Source of the DNA: Actinomycetota bacterium | GTDB taxonomy: Bacteria; Actinomycetota; Actinomycetes; Nanopelagicales; Nanopelagicaceae | DNA length: 12,841 bases | Assembly (NCBI GenBank): GCA_009704285.1 | Contig: WLEM01000006.1 | Span: forward strand, 1-12,841 | Reading direction: 5' to 3' | In this document: positions 1 to 6,711 of the stretch, piece after piece | How positions within the stretch are numbered: the stretch's first letter is position 1 | How the letters are laid out: each line of letters starts with the position of its first letter | Made by a program: the position numbers and the translations under genes | Notes under the pieces: generated by a model | The model's input: the letters and a program-made list of their open reading frames with translations, nothing else | Told to the model about the DNA's origin: nothing | Database searches by the model: none

Positions 1-159
1 CAGATAGAGAATGTGCAGAGTCAAACTCCTGGACACAAAATGATTGTGCCGCAGGATGTGGCAAATGCTGCTTATCTATTGGGATGTGAAGATAACACTG
101 CAATCTCTGGTCAATCTTTATTTGTTGATTATGGCTTTACTATCGCCCGAGTTCTGTAA
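1..159 (+). CDS. Short-chain dehydrogenase/reductase (SDR), C-terminal fragment
   Basis: The open frame runs from the first base to a TAA stop at 157-159, so only the last 52 residues are visible and the start lies outside the window. The fragment reads PQDVANAAYLLGCEDNTAIS and then GQSLFVDYGF. This is the usual C-terminal end of classical SDR oxidoreductases, where a P-x-D-V-A-x-A helix is followed by the I-S/T-G-Q-x-L-x-V-D-G-G strand; here the last Gly is replaced (DYGF). The Rossmann NAD(P) site and YxxxK catalytic motif are not in view. The kinase gene starts 12 bases downstream, so the two are very likely co-transcribed. From the neighbours the enzyme probably oxidises a sugar or a deoxy-keto sugar acid (C1 or C4 dehydrogenase). 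Family call is confident; substrate is inference. Confidence 0.85.
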   Translation, partial: QIENVQSQTPGHKMIVPQDVANAAYLLGCEDNTAISGQSLFVDYGFTIARVL

Positions 160-162
160 GGG
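158..162 (+). promoter_or_regulatory. Ribosome binding site for the kinase gene
   Basis: AAGGG, overlapping the SDR stop codon, lies 9 bases before the GTG start at 172. A second purine stretch (AGAAG) directly abuts the start and is too close to serve. This supports GTG at 172 as the start and translation from the SDR message. Confidence 0.5.
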
Positions 163-171
163 TTACAGAAG

Positions 172-1161
172 GTGAGCGTTGAGTTACTAAATCAAGATAC
201 GGTAGTTGAGTATCTAATTAGTAAAAATGTAATTAAAAATGAGGATAACCCACAGGTTGAGGTTTTAACTGGTGGAGTTTCCAATGTTGTATTAGCGATT
301 ACCACCGCCTCCCAAAAATTAGTCTTAAAACAAGCATTAGCTGAATTAGCAGTTAGTGAAAAGTGGGTGGCAGACCAGCGCCGAGCAATTGTGGAGGCTG
401 ATGCAATTGAGTTATTTAACCGGCTATCTCCAACCCAGGTACCTAAGTTAGTTTTTCTAGATCCAGAGCGTTTTATCCTTGTCCTTGAGCGAGTTCCCGT
501 AGGTAGCACAGTATGGAAATCAGATTTATTAGCTGGGGTAATAAATCCAGATATTGGATTAAAACTTGGCGCAACCTTAGCTTCATGGCATAACTACGGT
601 GAGAAGAATGCTGAAGTGAAAATAAAGTTTATGGAGGACTCATTATTTGAACAGTTAAGAATTGATCCTTTTTATAGATTTGTAGCAGCTAAGAATCCAC
701 AGATTGAGGTTTCAATTCGTAAGTTAATTAATGAATTAGAGGGTGATAAGACTACGGTTGTGCATGGTGATTTCTCCCCTAAAAATATTATGGTTGCCAC
801 CAATGATGATGTTTACATTCTTGATTTTGAGGTTACCCATGTTGGAAATCCAGTATTTGATTTAGCCTTCCTAATAGCTCACCTACTTTGCAAGTTCTTT
901 AGAACCGATGATCGATTACATGCAAAATTACTTGCCAACACCGCTATTTCATTTGTAGAGGAGTATCAAGGAGTAAGGCGTATCTCACCTACCTTTACTA
1001 GACATGCAGCTTTAATTGCACTTGCTCGCGTTGAGGGTAAATCACCCGTTAATTACCTTTCTGCTAGTGCCCAACACAAGCTTCAAACCTTTACCAAAGC
1101 TATTTTGGCAAATAACGGTAATCTTTCAGTTACTGAGTTATTTGAGATGAGTGCAAAGTGA
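172..1161 (+). CDS. APH/choline-kinase-fold phosphotransferase, methylthioribose-kinase-like small-molecule kinase
   Basis: This 329-residue cytoplasmic protein has the protein-kinase-like fold of the aminoglycoside phosphotransferase/choline kinase/methylthioribose kinase group. Visible landmarks are a glycine-rich nucleotide loop (LTGGVSNVV, residues 32-40), the ATP-binding Lys (LVLKQAL, K53), the catalytic Brenner motif HGDFSPKN (198-205, with D200 and N205) and the metal-binding Asp of ILDFE (D218), followed by THVGNPVFDLAFL. The GGVSN loop and KQAL stretch resemble methylthioribose kinase more than antibiotic kinases. The gene starts with GTG 12 bases after an SDR gene, and its stop overlaps the start of the enolase-like gene by 4 bases (GTGA), so kinase and enolase-like protein are probably made together. 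Inference: it phosphorylates a sugar, sugar acid or glycerate-like hydroxyacid used by the next enzyme. An antibiotic-resistance role is unlikely in this context. Family is confident; substrate unknown. Confidence 0.8.
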   Translation: MSVELLNQDTVVEYLISKNVIKNEDNPQVEVLTGGVSNVVLAITTASQKLVLKQALAELAVSEKWVADQRRAIVEADAIELFNRLSPTQVPKLVFLDPERFILVLERVPVGSTVWKSDLLAGVINPDIGLKLGATLASWHNYGEKNAEVKIKFMEDSLFEQLRIDPFYRFVAAKNPQIEVSIRKLINELEGDKTTVVHGDFSPKNIMVATNDDVYILDFEVTHVGNPVFDLAFLIAHLLCKFFRTDDRLHAKLLANTAISFVEEYQGVRRISPTFTRHAALIALARVEGKSPVNYLSASAQHKLQTFTKAILANNGNLSVTELFEMSAK

Positions 1162-2429
1162 AAATTAGTAAGGTTATTGGCTATCAAGTTTTAGACTCTA
1201 GAGGCCGGCCAACAGTTGCAGCTGCAATCACATTAACAGATGGCTCGGTTCATACCGCTCGAGTTCCATCAGGGGCATCAACAGGCAAACATGAGGCTAA
1301 AGAGTTGCGAGATGCCGGCAATAAGTACTCAGATAAGTTTTATTCAGGACTATCAGTGCAGCAAGCAGTGGCAAATATAAATGAGAAGATCGCTCCTAGA
1401 TTAGTTGAGGAGCAGATAGATTTAAATTTAGTTGATTCACAACTTATTGATTTAGATCCATCAACAGATCACTCAGCGTTAGGCGCCAATGCCACTTTGG
1501 CTGTTTCACTCTCTGCCAGCCTTGCAACTGCCCACTCCCAGAATAAATCTTTAGCTAGATACTTTGCAGCAGATGCTCCATTACTAATTCCAATGCCGAT
1601 GGTAAATATTTTGTCGGGCGGGGCTCATGCAAACCGCAGTATGGATATACAAGATATTTTGATCATCCCAACTGGCGCAAAAACTTTCACCCAAGCCTTA
1701 TCTTGGATTGTGGCTGTGCGTGAGATGGCAGCGGTAATGGGTAAAGAATCTGGACAGGTAACAAATTTAATTGCAGATGAGGGTGGTTTATCACTTACCT
1801 TCTCCTCTATTGAAAAAGCTTGTGAGTTTGTAATTGGCGCAATTGAAAAGGTTGGCTTACAGGTTGGCAATCAAGTAAGCCTTGCGTTAGATGTTGCAGC
1901 TACTCAATTTTATGATGGTGAAAAATACAATCTAGCAACGATTGGTAAGAGTTACTCTCCTACTGAGTTTGTAAAGTACATAAGTCAATTGACAGGTAAT
2001 CAGCCAATTATTTCAATCGAGGATCCATTTGCTGAAGATGATTGGAGTAGTTGGCAACAATTCATGGAGATTGCACCAGCTAAACTGCAATTACTAGGTG
2101 ATGATTTATTGACCACAAATTTGCAGCGATTGGACAAGGCGATTGCAAACAAGAGCGCTAATGCAATCTTGATTAAACCTAATCAAAATGGCTTAGTAAC
2201 CTCAACTTTGAATGTGCTTAAGCAGGCTAGGGCAAATAACTTTAATACTGTAGTTTCAGCCAGATCTGGTGAAAACGAAGATTCTTGGTTAGCTGATTTA
2301 GCAACGGGTTGGAGTGCTGGGCAAATAAAGGTTGGCTCAACTCATGGCTCTGAACGAAATGCAAAGTGGAATAGATTGTTAGAGTTTGAAGCAACTGAAG
2401 AGACTAGATTTATCAATCCCTTTAATTAA
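1158..2429 (+). CDS. Enolase-family protein, divergent paralogue with altered active site
   Basis: The 423 residues align over full length with phosphopyruvate hydratase. The N-terminal VLDSRGRPTV and mobile loop PSGASTG (37-43) are present. So are the metal ligands D245 (LALDVAA), E288 (SIEDP) and D315 (LGDDL), plus H157, E208 (ADEGG), K340 (LIKPNQ), R369 and K391 (AGQIKVGS). Two residues nearly invariant in true enolases differ. The catalytic Glu of the DIQEF motif (yeast E168) is Asp (D166), and the active-site His of SHRSGE (yeast H373) is Ala (A368, in SARSGE). The GTG start at 1158 overlaps the kinase stop. The gene lies among sugar-acid enzymes, away from the usual actinobacterial eno neighbourhood (mazG, divIC), so it is probably a second, specialised member that dehydrates a phosphorylated hydroxyacid other than 2-phosphoglycerate. 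A weak or ordinary enolase cannot be excluded. Its stop overlaps the convergent dehydratase stop. Confidence 0.85.
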   Translation: MKISKVIGYQVLDSRGRPTVAAAITLTDGSVHTARVPSGASTGKHEAKELRDAGNKYSDKFYSGLSVQQAVANINEKIAPRLVEEQIDLNLVDSQLIDLDPSTDHSALGANATLAVSLSASLATAHSQNKSLARYFAADAPLLIPMPMVNILSGGAHANRSMDIQDILIIPTGAKTFTQALSWIVAVREMAAVMGKESGQVTNLIADEGGLSLTFSSIEKACEFVIGAIEKVGLQVGNQVSLALDVAATQFYDGEKYNLATIGKSYSPTEFVKYISQLTGNQPIISIEDPFAEDDWSSWQQFMEIAPAKLQLLGDDLLTTNLQRLDKAIANKSANAILIKPNQNGLVTSTLNVLKQARANNFNTVVSARSGENEDSWLADLATGWSAGQIKVGSTHGSERNAKWNRLLEFEATEETRFINPFN

Positions 2430-4153
2430 TGGGAGTGACGTGGCACGTAGTCACCGCTGCCACCGACTAAGAAATCAAGATCTGCGCCAAGGTGGGCTTG
2501 TTGTACATGCTCGATATACATCTTGCTCCAGCCGCGATCTGCCTTAGGTTTTGGTGGTACCCATGCAGCTTTACGCTTTGCTAACTCCTCAGGTGAGATA
2601 AGTAAATTCAACTTACGATTTGGAACATCTAATTCAATCTCGTCGCCATCTTGTACAAAGGCCAATGGACCTCCAACGGTTGACTCTGGTGAAACATGTA
2701 AGACAACGGTGCCGTAAGCAGTTCCACTCATTCTGGCATCGGAGATTCGCACCATATCGGTCACACCCTGATCAAGCATTTTCTTTGGCATTGGCAAATT
2801 TCCGACCTCTGGAAAACCTGGGTAACCCTTTGGACCTGAGTTTTGTAAAACTAAAATAGTATCTGCAGTCACTGGCAGATTTGGATCATCTGCAACCTTA
2901 AGGTATTCCTCAATTTCTTTAAATACTAAAGCTTTTCCTTTATGAGTTAGTAATTTCGGTGAAGCAGCTGATACTTTAATAATTGCCCCATCTGGTGCAA
3001 GAGAACCTCTAAGCACTGCGATTCCAGCACCGGCGGCTTGGAATGGTTTAGCAGTTGGTGTAATTACCTCTTTATTCCAATTCTCGGCACCTTCAATATT
3101 TTCTTTAACAGTTTTTCCAGTCACTGTTATGTGGTCGGTATGAATTAAATTACCCAACTCTTTCATAACTGTTGGTACACCACCGGCATCGAAAAATTCT
3201 TCCATTAAGAACTGCCCACTTGGCATCATATTTGCAATTACCGGAACCTCTTTACCTAACTTATCAAAATCATCTAGATTCAAAGGAACTCCAACACGAC
3301 CCGCAATCGCTAACAAGTGCACAACCGCATTGGTTGATCCACCAATTGCAGCCAAAATCTTGATCGCATTTTCAAATGATTGTCTAGTTAAGATCTTGGA
3401 AAGCTTTAGATCCTCTTCAACCATCTTCACAATTCGACGGCCAGACAGATGGGCTAATGTAAATTTGCGAGAGTCAACAGCTGGAATTGCAGCAGCTCCT
3501 GGTAGTTGAACACCTAACGCTTCAGTTACACAAGCCATGGTAGAGGCGGTTCCCATTGTCATACATGAACCTTGGCTTCTGGCAGAGCATGATTCCATCG
3601 CCATAAACTCTTCGAAGGAAATCTTTCCACTTCTAACCTGCTCGCTATATTTCCAAACCAATGTTCCAGAACCAACTGCCTGCCCTTGATAGCGACCATT
3701 AAGCATTGGGCCACCAGTAATCATCAAGGTTGGTAGATCCACACTTGCTGCTCCCATTAACAATCCCGGCGGAGTTTTATCGCAGTTTCCAAGCAAAACC
3801 ACACCATCTAATGGATGGGAGCGAATTAACTCCTCCACTTCCATTGCCAACATGTTGCGATACAAACTAGTTGTTGGTCGTTGTAGTGATTCACTTAGTG
3901 ACATTGCTGGAAACTCAAGTGGAAAACCACCAGCTTCCCAGACACCGCGCTTTACCGCTTCGGCAACATCATTTAAAGATCCATTACATGGATTTAACTC
4001 TGACCATGTGTTTGCAATTCCAATTACCGGCCTGCCATCAAAAACATCTGGGGCGTAACCTTGGTTACGAAGTCTCTCTCGGTGGATATATCCACCCTTA
4101 TCTTTAAGTCCAAACCAATACTGGCTGCGGCGTTCAAACTTCTCTTCGCTCAC
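2426..4153 (-). CDS. Aldonate (sugar acid) dehydratase, IlvD/Edd family
   Basis: This 575-residue cytoplasmic iron-sulfur enzyme of the IlvD/Edd family should convert a sugar acid to its 2-keto-3-deoxy derivative. Length and motifs match the pentonate-dehydratase branch (L-arabinonate/D-xylonate dehydratases) better than biosynthetic dihydroxyacid dehydratase. The three expected [2Fe-2S] cysteines are C56 (NPCN), C124 (GNCDKTPPG) and C197 (GSCMTMG). Asp125 and Lys126 are the expected magnesium-site residues, Lys126 being at the position carbamylated in relatives. S476 in SDARMSG matches the catalytic serine. The gene starts at GTG 4153 with a good GAAAGG ribosome site and is divergent from the FAH-family gene, sharing a 114-base upstream region with it. 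Its stop overlaps the enolase-like stop (TTAA, 2426-2429). It should feed 2-keto-3-deoxy acid to the FAH-family enzyme. The exact substrate (arabinonate, xylonate, fuconate, galactonate) cannot be read from sequence. Confidence 0.88.
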   Translation of the reverse strand: MSEEKFERRSQYWFGLKDKGGYIHRERLRNQGYAPDVFDGRPVIGIANTWSELNPCNGSLNDVAEAVKRGVWEAGGFPLEFPAMSLSESLQRPTTSLYRNMLAMEVEELIRSHPLDGVVLLGNCDKTPPGLLMGAASVDLPTLMITGGPMLNGRYQGQAVGSGTLVWKYSEQVRSGKISFEEFMAMESCSARSQGSCMTMGTASTMACVTEALGVQLPGAAAIPAVDSRKFTLAHLSGRRIVKMVEEDLKLSKILTRQSFENAIKILAAIGGSTNAVVHLLAIAGRVGVPLNLDDFDKLGKEVPVIANMMPSGQFLMEEFFDAGGVPTVMKELGNLIHTDHITVTGKTVKENIEGAENWNKEVITPTAKPFQAAGAGIAVLRGSLAPDGAIIKVSAASPKLLTHKGKALVFKEIEEYLKVADDPNLPVTADTILVLQNSGPKGYPGFPEVGNLPMPKKMLDQGVTDMVRISDARMSGTAYGTVVLHVSPESTVGGPLAFVQDGDEIELDVPNRKLNLLISPEELAKRKAAWVPPKPKADRGWSKMYIEHVQQAHLGADLDFLVGGSGDYVPRHSH

Positions 4154-4158
4154 ACTTA

Positions 4159-4164
4159 CCTTTC
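4159..4164 (-). promoter_or_regulatory. Ribosome binding site of the aldonate dehydratase
   Basis: On the minus strand GAAAGG stands 5 bases before the GTG start at 4153. It is one of the better Shine-Dalgarno sequences in the window and fixes the start of the dehydratase. Confidence 0.65.
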
Positions 4165-4178
4165 AAATCTTGTCGAAC

Positions 4179-4193
4179 TCTCAAATAATGAGA
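4179..4193. promoter_or_regulatory. Short inverted repeat in divergent promoter region, possible operator
   Basis: TCTCA and TGAGA are perfect 5-base inverted arms separated by AATAA, in the middle of the non-coding space between the divergent dehydratase and FAH-family genes. A shared regulator of both genes could bind here, but arms this short also occur by chance in A+T-rich DNA. Possible promoter elements nearby are weak: TATTCT at 4217-4222 on the plus strand and TTAACA at 4202-4207 on the minus strand. No regulator gene is in the window. Confidence 0.2.
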
Positions 4194-4267
4194 AATTTCC
4201 TATGTTAAGGTTTTCGTATTCTAGTTCATTAGCAAGAAAACTTCACCTCAATAGAAATGTGAGAATC

Positions 4268-5131
4268 ATGAGAATCGCCCGCTTAGGTCAGTTAAACCAG
4301 GAGAAGCCTGCCGTTTTGATCTCTGATACTGAGGCGGTATTTGTTGATGATCTGGTCGCAGATTTTAATAGAGTTGAATTAGAAAATGGCGCGATCGCCA
4401 AGTTAGCAAAGACTGATCTAACAAATCGTAAAAAGGTTTCGATTTCTGATTTTCGAATTGGCTCTCCAGTTGCAAGACCAACAAAAGTTATCTGTGTGGG
4501 TTTAAATTATGCAAAACATGCAGTTGAGTCTGGCATGACTCCTCCGCCTGAGCCGGTGATATTTATGAAGGCTCCAGATACTGTAATTGGACCAAATGAT
4601 GATGTTGTGGTGCCGCCAAACTCAACTAAAACTGATTACGAGGTTGAGCTATGTGTTGTAATTGGTAAAAATGCACTTTATTTGAAATCACCAGAAGATG
4701 CTGCTGAATACATTTTAGGTTACACAATCTCACAAGATGTGTCAGAGCGACACTGGCAGGTAGAACGTAGTGGTCAATGGGTGAAGGGAAAATCCTTTCC
4801 ATCCTTTAATCCAATGGGTCCATGGATTGTTACCGCTGATGAGTTGAAAAGCAAAAACTTAGATCCAAATAATTTATCACTTTCTTGCACCATTGATGGC
4901 GAGGTAAGACAAAACTCCAGAACAAATGATTTGATCTTTGGAATAAATCATTGCGTTTGGTACATCTCTCAATTCATGGAGTTAAAGGCTGGGGATGTTA
5001 TTAACACTGGAACACCAGAGGGTGTTGGTATGGGCTTTAAGCCAGAGAAGTACCTAAAGGGTGGCGAAAGTATTGTTACTACAATTGAAGGAATCGGAAG
5101 TATTAAAAATAAGGTAGTTAATTACAAGTAA
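4268..5131 (+). CDS. FAH-family 2-keto-3-deoxy sugar acid dehydratase or diketo-acid hydrolase
   Basis: This 287-residue protein belongs to the fumarylacetoacetate hydrolase family (divalent-metal enzymes acting on 2-oxo acids). The N-terminal cap is followed by the core starting at VICVGLNYAKHAVESG (74-89). Metal ligands E125 and E127 (TDYEVEL) and D157 (SQDVSERHWQ) are present, as are H84 and the Lys-rich QWVKGKS segment with K175. The C-terminus carries INTGTPEGVG. The ERSGQWVKGKSFPSF-type segment resembles both L-2,4-diketo-3-deoxyrhamnonate hydrolases and the FAH-type 2-keto-3-deoxypentonate dehydratases. With the neighbouring aldehyde dehydrogenase, dehydration to alpha-ketoglutaric semialdehyde is the simpler reading; hydrolysis to pyruvate plus a hydroxyacid is the alternative. 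ATG 4268 gives normal family length; GTG 4259 (three codons earlier) is also possible, and the 69 codons open before 4268 lack family character. The gene is divergent from the dehydratase and stops next to the aldehyde dehydrogenase stop. Confidence 0.82.
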   Translation: MRIARLGQLNQEKPAVLISDTEAVFVDDLVADFNRVELENGAIAKLAKTDLTNRKKVSISDFRIGSPVARPTKVICVGLNYAKHAVESGMTPPPEPVIFMKAPDTVIGPNDDVVVPPNSTKTDYEVELCVVIGKNALYLKSPEDAAEYILGYTISQDVSERHWQVERSGQWVKGKSFPSFNPMGPWIVTADELKSKNLDPNNLSLSCTIDGEVRQNSRTNDLIFGINHCVWYISQFMELKAGDVINTGTPEGVGMGFKPEKYLKGGESIVTTIEGIGSIKNKVVNYK

Positions 5132-5138
5132 TTAACTA
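5115..5138. terminator. Perfect A+T-rich stem-loop at convergent stops, possible bidirectional terminator
   Basis: The arms TAGTTAATTA and TAATTAACTA are perfect 10-base inverted repeats around a CAAG loop. The hairpin covers the stop codons of both convergent genes. Read on the minus strand it is followed by CCTTATTTTTAATA, which contains a run of five T and fits an intrinsic terminator for the aldehyde dehydrogenase message. On the plus strand no T-run follows. The stem is poor in G and C (one pair per arm), so its stability is modest. Confidence 0.4.
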
Positions 5139-6658
5139 ATCGCCTTATTGCTTCTAACTCCATTAACTACTCGCTCAATTCCATACGGGTTAGAGTTTTG
5201 TAACTCTGCTGGCAGCTGGTTATCTGGAAAGCTTTGATACACCACTGGTCTAACAAATCGAAATAGCGAATCTAAGCCCACCGATGTGGTGTGCGAAGAT
5301 GAGGCTGGCCACTGGCCGCCATGATTTTGGGCGGCGGTAACTGAGACAGAGGTTGGAAATCCATTCCAAATCAACCGTCCAGCTTTTTGAGTTAGTGCGG
5401 CTACTAAATCCTTAACATTATCTGCAGCAGTTGCATGTAGAGCTGAGGCTAATTGGCCACTCATACTCTTTGCGATCGATAAGTATTGATCAAATGGGGC
5501 TCTAATGATTACTGAGGTTGGGCCAAAGTGCTCCTCCAGCAAGTCATCATGATTTTTAACATCAGCCCAGTCCACTACAAAAATTGTTGGCGTCACGCCA
5601 AATCCATCAGGATTAGTAGTGCCAGTTAAGATCTTAACTCCCTTAGCTTTACTGATTGAAGAAATTGCATCAATAAATCTGGTTGCAATTCCTTTATTTA
5701 GTAGCGGCCCAACTTTTTGATCTGCAGTATAACTTTGCACACTTGCAATGAATTTATCTCCAGCACCATCATTTGGCACAACCATAATTCCTGGTTTGGT
5801 ACAAAACTGACCAGATCCAAGGAGAGCTGAATCCATTGCAGCCTTCGCCAACTCCTCTGACTTTTCCTCTAACACTGCTGGGGTAAAGAAAACTGGGTTT
5901 AATGAGCCCATTTCAGCATAAACTGGAATAGGAACTTCTCTTTCTTGAGCTAACTTAATTAACAACTTTCCAACCATGCCAGATCCAGTAAAACCGATTG
6001 CCGTAACCTCTGGTGCTTTAGCTAGCCAGTGCGTAATCTCTGGATTTACTCCTTGTACTAATGTAAATATCTCTTTTGGTAAACCTTGTTCAGTAATTGC
6101 TTTGACTACTGCCTGATAAACCATCTCACAGGTATTTGGATGTGATGGATGCGCCTTAACTACTACCGGACACCCAGCCGCCAGTGCTGATGCAGAATCT
6201 CCGCCAGCGACTGAGAATGCAAGTGGAAAATTTGAGGCTGCAAAAATAGAAACTACACCCAATGGTTGCTGGGACTTGCGAAGATCAGGTCTTGCTACCG
6301 GTAGAAAATTTGGATCTGCAAGATCAATAATTGGTAAAAGGTGGCCACCAGTTTTTACTAATTCAGCAAAGGCTCGGATTTGAATAACGGTACGCATTAC
6401 CTCACCTGTAACTCGAGCTATTGGTAGCGCTGTCTCCTGATTTGAAATATCAGCAAGTTTCTCCTTTTGAGATTCAATTGAATCAGCAATGGCATTTAAA
6501 AGCGCAGCTCGTTGAGTTGGCGTTGTGGCCGCGAATTTTTCCTTTACCTTATGTGCTGCAGCAATCGCAGCTGAAACCTCTTCAAAGTTGTTCTCGGCAA
6601 TTGGCCCTCCGACCGCTTGGCCAGTTGCTGGATTTACCGCTGTGAATGTTTTGCTCAT
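5132..6658 (-). CDS. Aldehyde dehydrogenase, alpha-ketoglutaric semialdehyde dehydrogenase type
   Basis: The 508 residues form a complete NAD(P)-dependent aldehyde dehydrogenase. Seen are the oxyanion Asn (FAASNFP, N143), the cofactor Lys (VVVKAHPSHP, K168), the glycine motif GFTGSGMVG (222-230), the general base Glu (AEMGSLNP, E249) and the catalytic Cys (GSGQFCTKPG, C286). The AEMGSLNPVF and GQFCTKPG segments, plus the C-terminal stretch with GGQWPASSSHTTSVG and the nearby RFVRPVVYQ, are characteristic of type III alpha-ketoglutaric semialdehyde (2,5-dioxovalerate) dehydrogenases. Such enzymes make 2-oxoglutarate in Weimberg-type pentose or sugar-acid oxidation. The ATG at 6658 lacks a Shine-Dalgarno sequence but has a -10-like TATAGT 6 bases upstream, suggesting a leaderless message. 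The stop abuts that of the FAH-family gene. Activity on another aldehyde, such as lactaldehyde or glycolaldehyde, remains possible. Confidence 0.87.
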   Translation of the reverse strand: MSKTFTAVNPATGQAVGGPIAENNFEEVSAAIAAAHKVKEKFAATTPTQRAALLNAIADSIESQKEKLADISNQETALPIARVTGEVMRTVIQIRAFAELVKTGGHLLPIIDLADPNFLPVARPDLRKSQQPLGVVSIFAASNFPLAFSVAGGDSASALAAGCPVVVKAHPSHPNTCEMVYQAVVKAITEQGLPKEIFTLVQGVNPEITHWLAKAPEVTAIGFTGSGMVGKLLIKLAQEREVPIPVYAEMGSLNPVFFTPAVLEEKSEELAKAAMDSALLGSGQFCTKPGIMVVPNDGAGDKFIASVQSYTADQKVGPLLNKGIATRFIDAISSISKAKGVKILTGTTNPDGFGVTPTIFVVDWADVKNHDDLLEEHFGPTSVIIRAPFDQYLSIAKSMSGQLASALHATAADNVKDLVAALTQKAGRLIWNGFPTSVSVTAAQNHGGQWPASSSHTTSVGLDSLFRFVRPVVYQSFPDNQLPAELQNSNPYGIERVVNGVRSNKAIS

Positions 6659-6664
6659 TTGAGA

Positions 6665-6670
6665 ACTATA
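6665..6670 (-). promoter_or_regulatory. Candidate -10 element for leaderless aldehyde dehydrogenase transcript
   Basis: On the minus strand TATAGT is followed by six bases and then the ATG at 6658, so transcription starting at the usual distance would begin at the A of the start codon. No Shine-Dalgarno sequence is visible between the zinc-protein stop at 6712 and this ATG, which supports leaderless translation, common in Actinobacteria. No convincing -35 was found. Confidence 0.45.
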
Positions 6671-6711
6671 ACTAGAAATTTCAAAATACTAATATTTCCT
6701 GCTTAGATTTC

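Noticed and set aside
172..1161. Aminoglycoside resistance kinase
   Set aside because: Only the shared fold supports it; the loop and Lys regions resemble methylthioribose-type kinases, and the gene is coupled to an enolase homologue among catabolic genes.
2422..2429. Palindrome TTAATTAA at the enolase/dehydratase junction as a terminator
   Set aside because: Eight A/T bases without loop or T-run; arises from overlapping TAA stops and is too weak to call.
2426..4153. Biosynthetic ilvD (dihydroxyacid dehydratase)
   Set aside because: The GNCDKTPPG motif, the length and the neighbours fit the sugar-acid dehydratase branch better, and there are no branched-chain amino-acid genes nearby.
4061..4267. 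Long N-terminal extension of the FAH-family protein (69 extra codons)
   Set aside because: It runs into the divergent dehydratase gene and promoter region, has no FAH-family character, and ATG 4268 gives normal family length.
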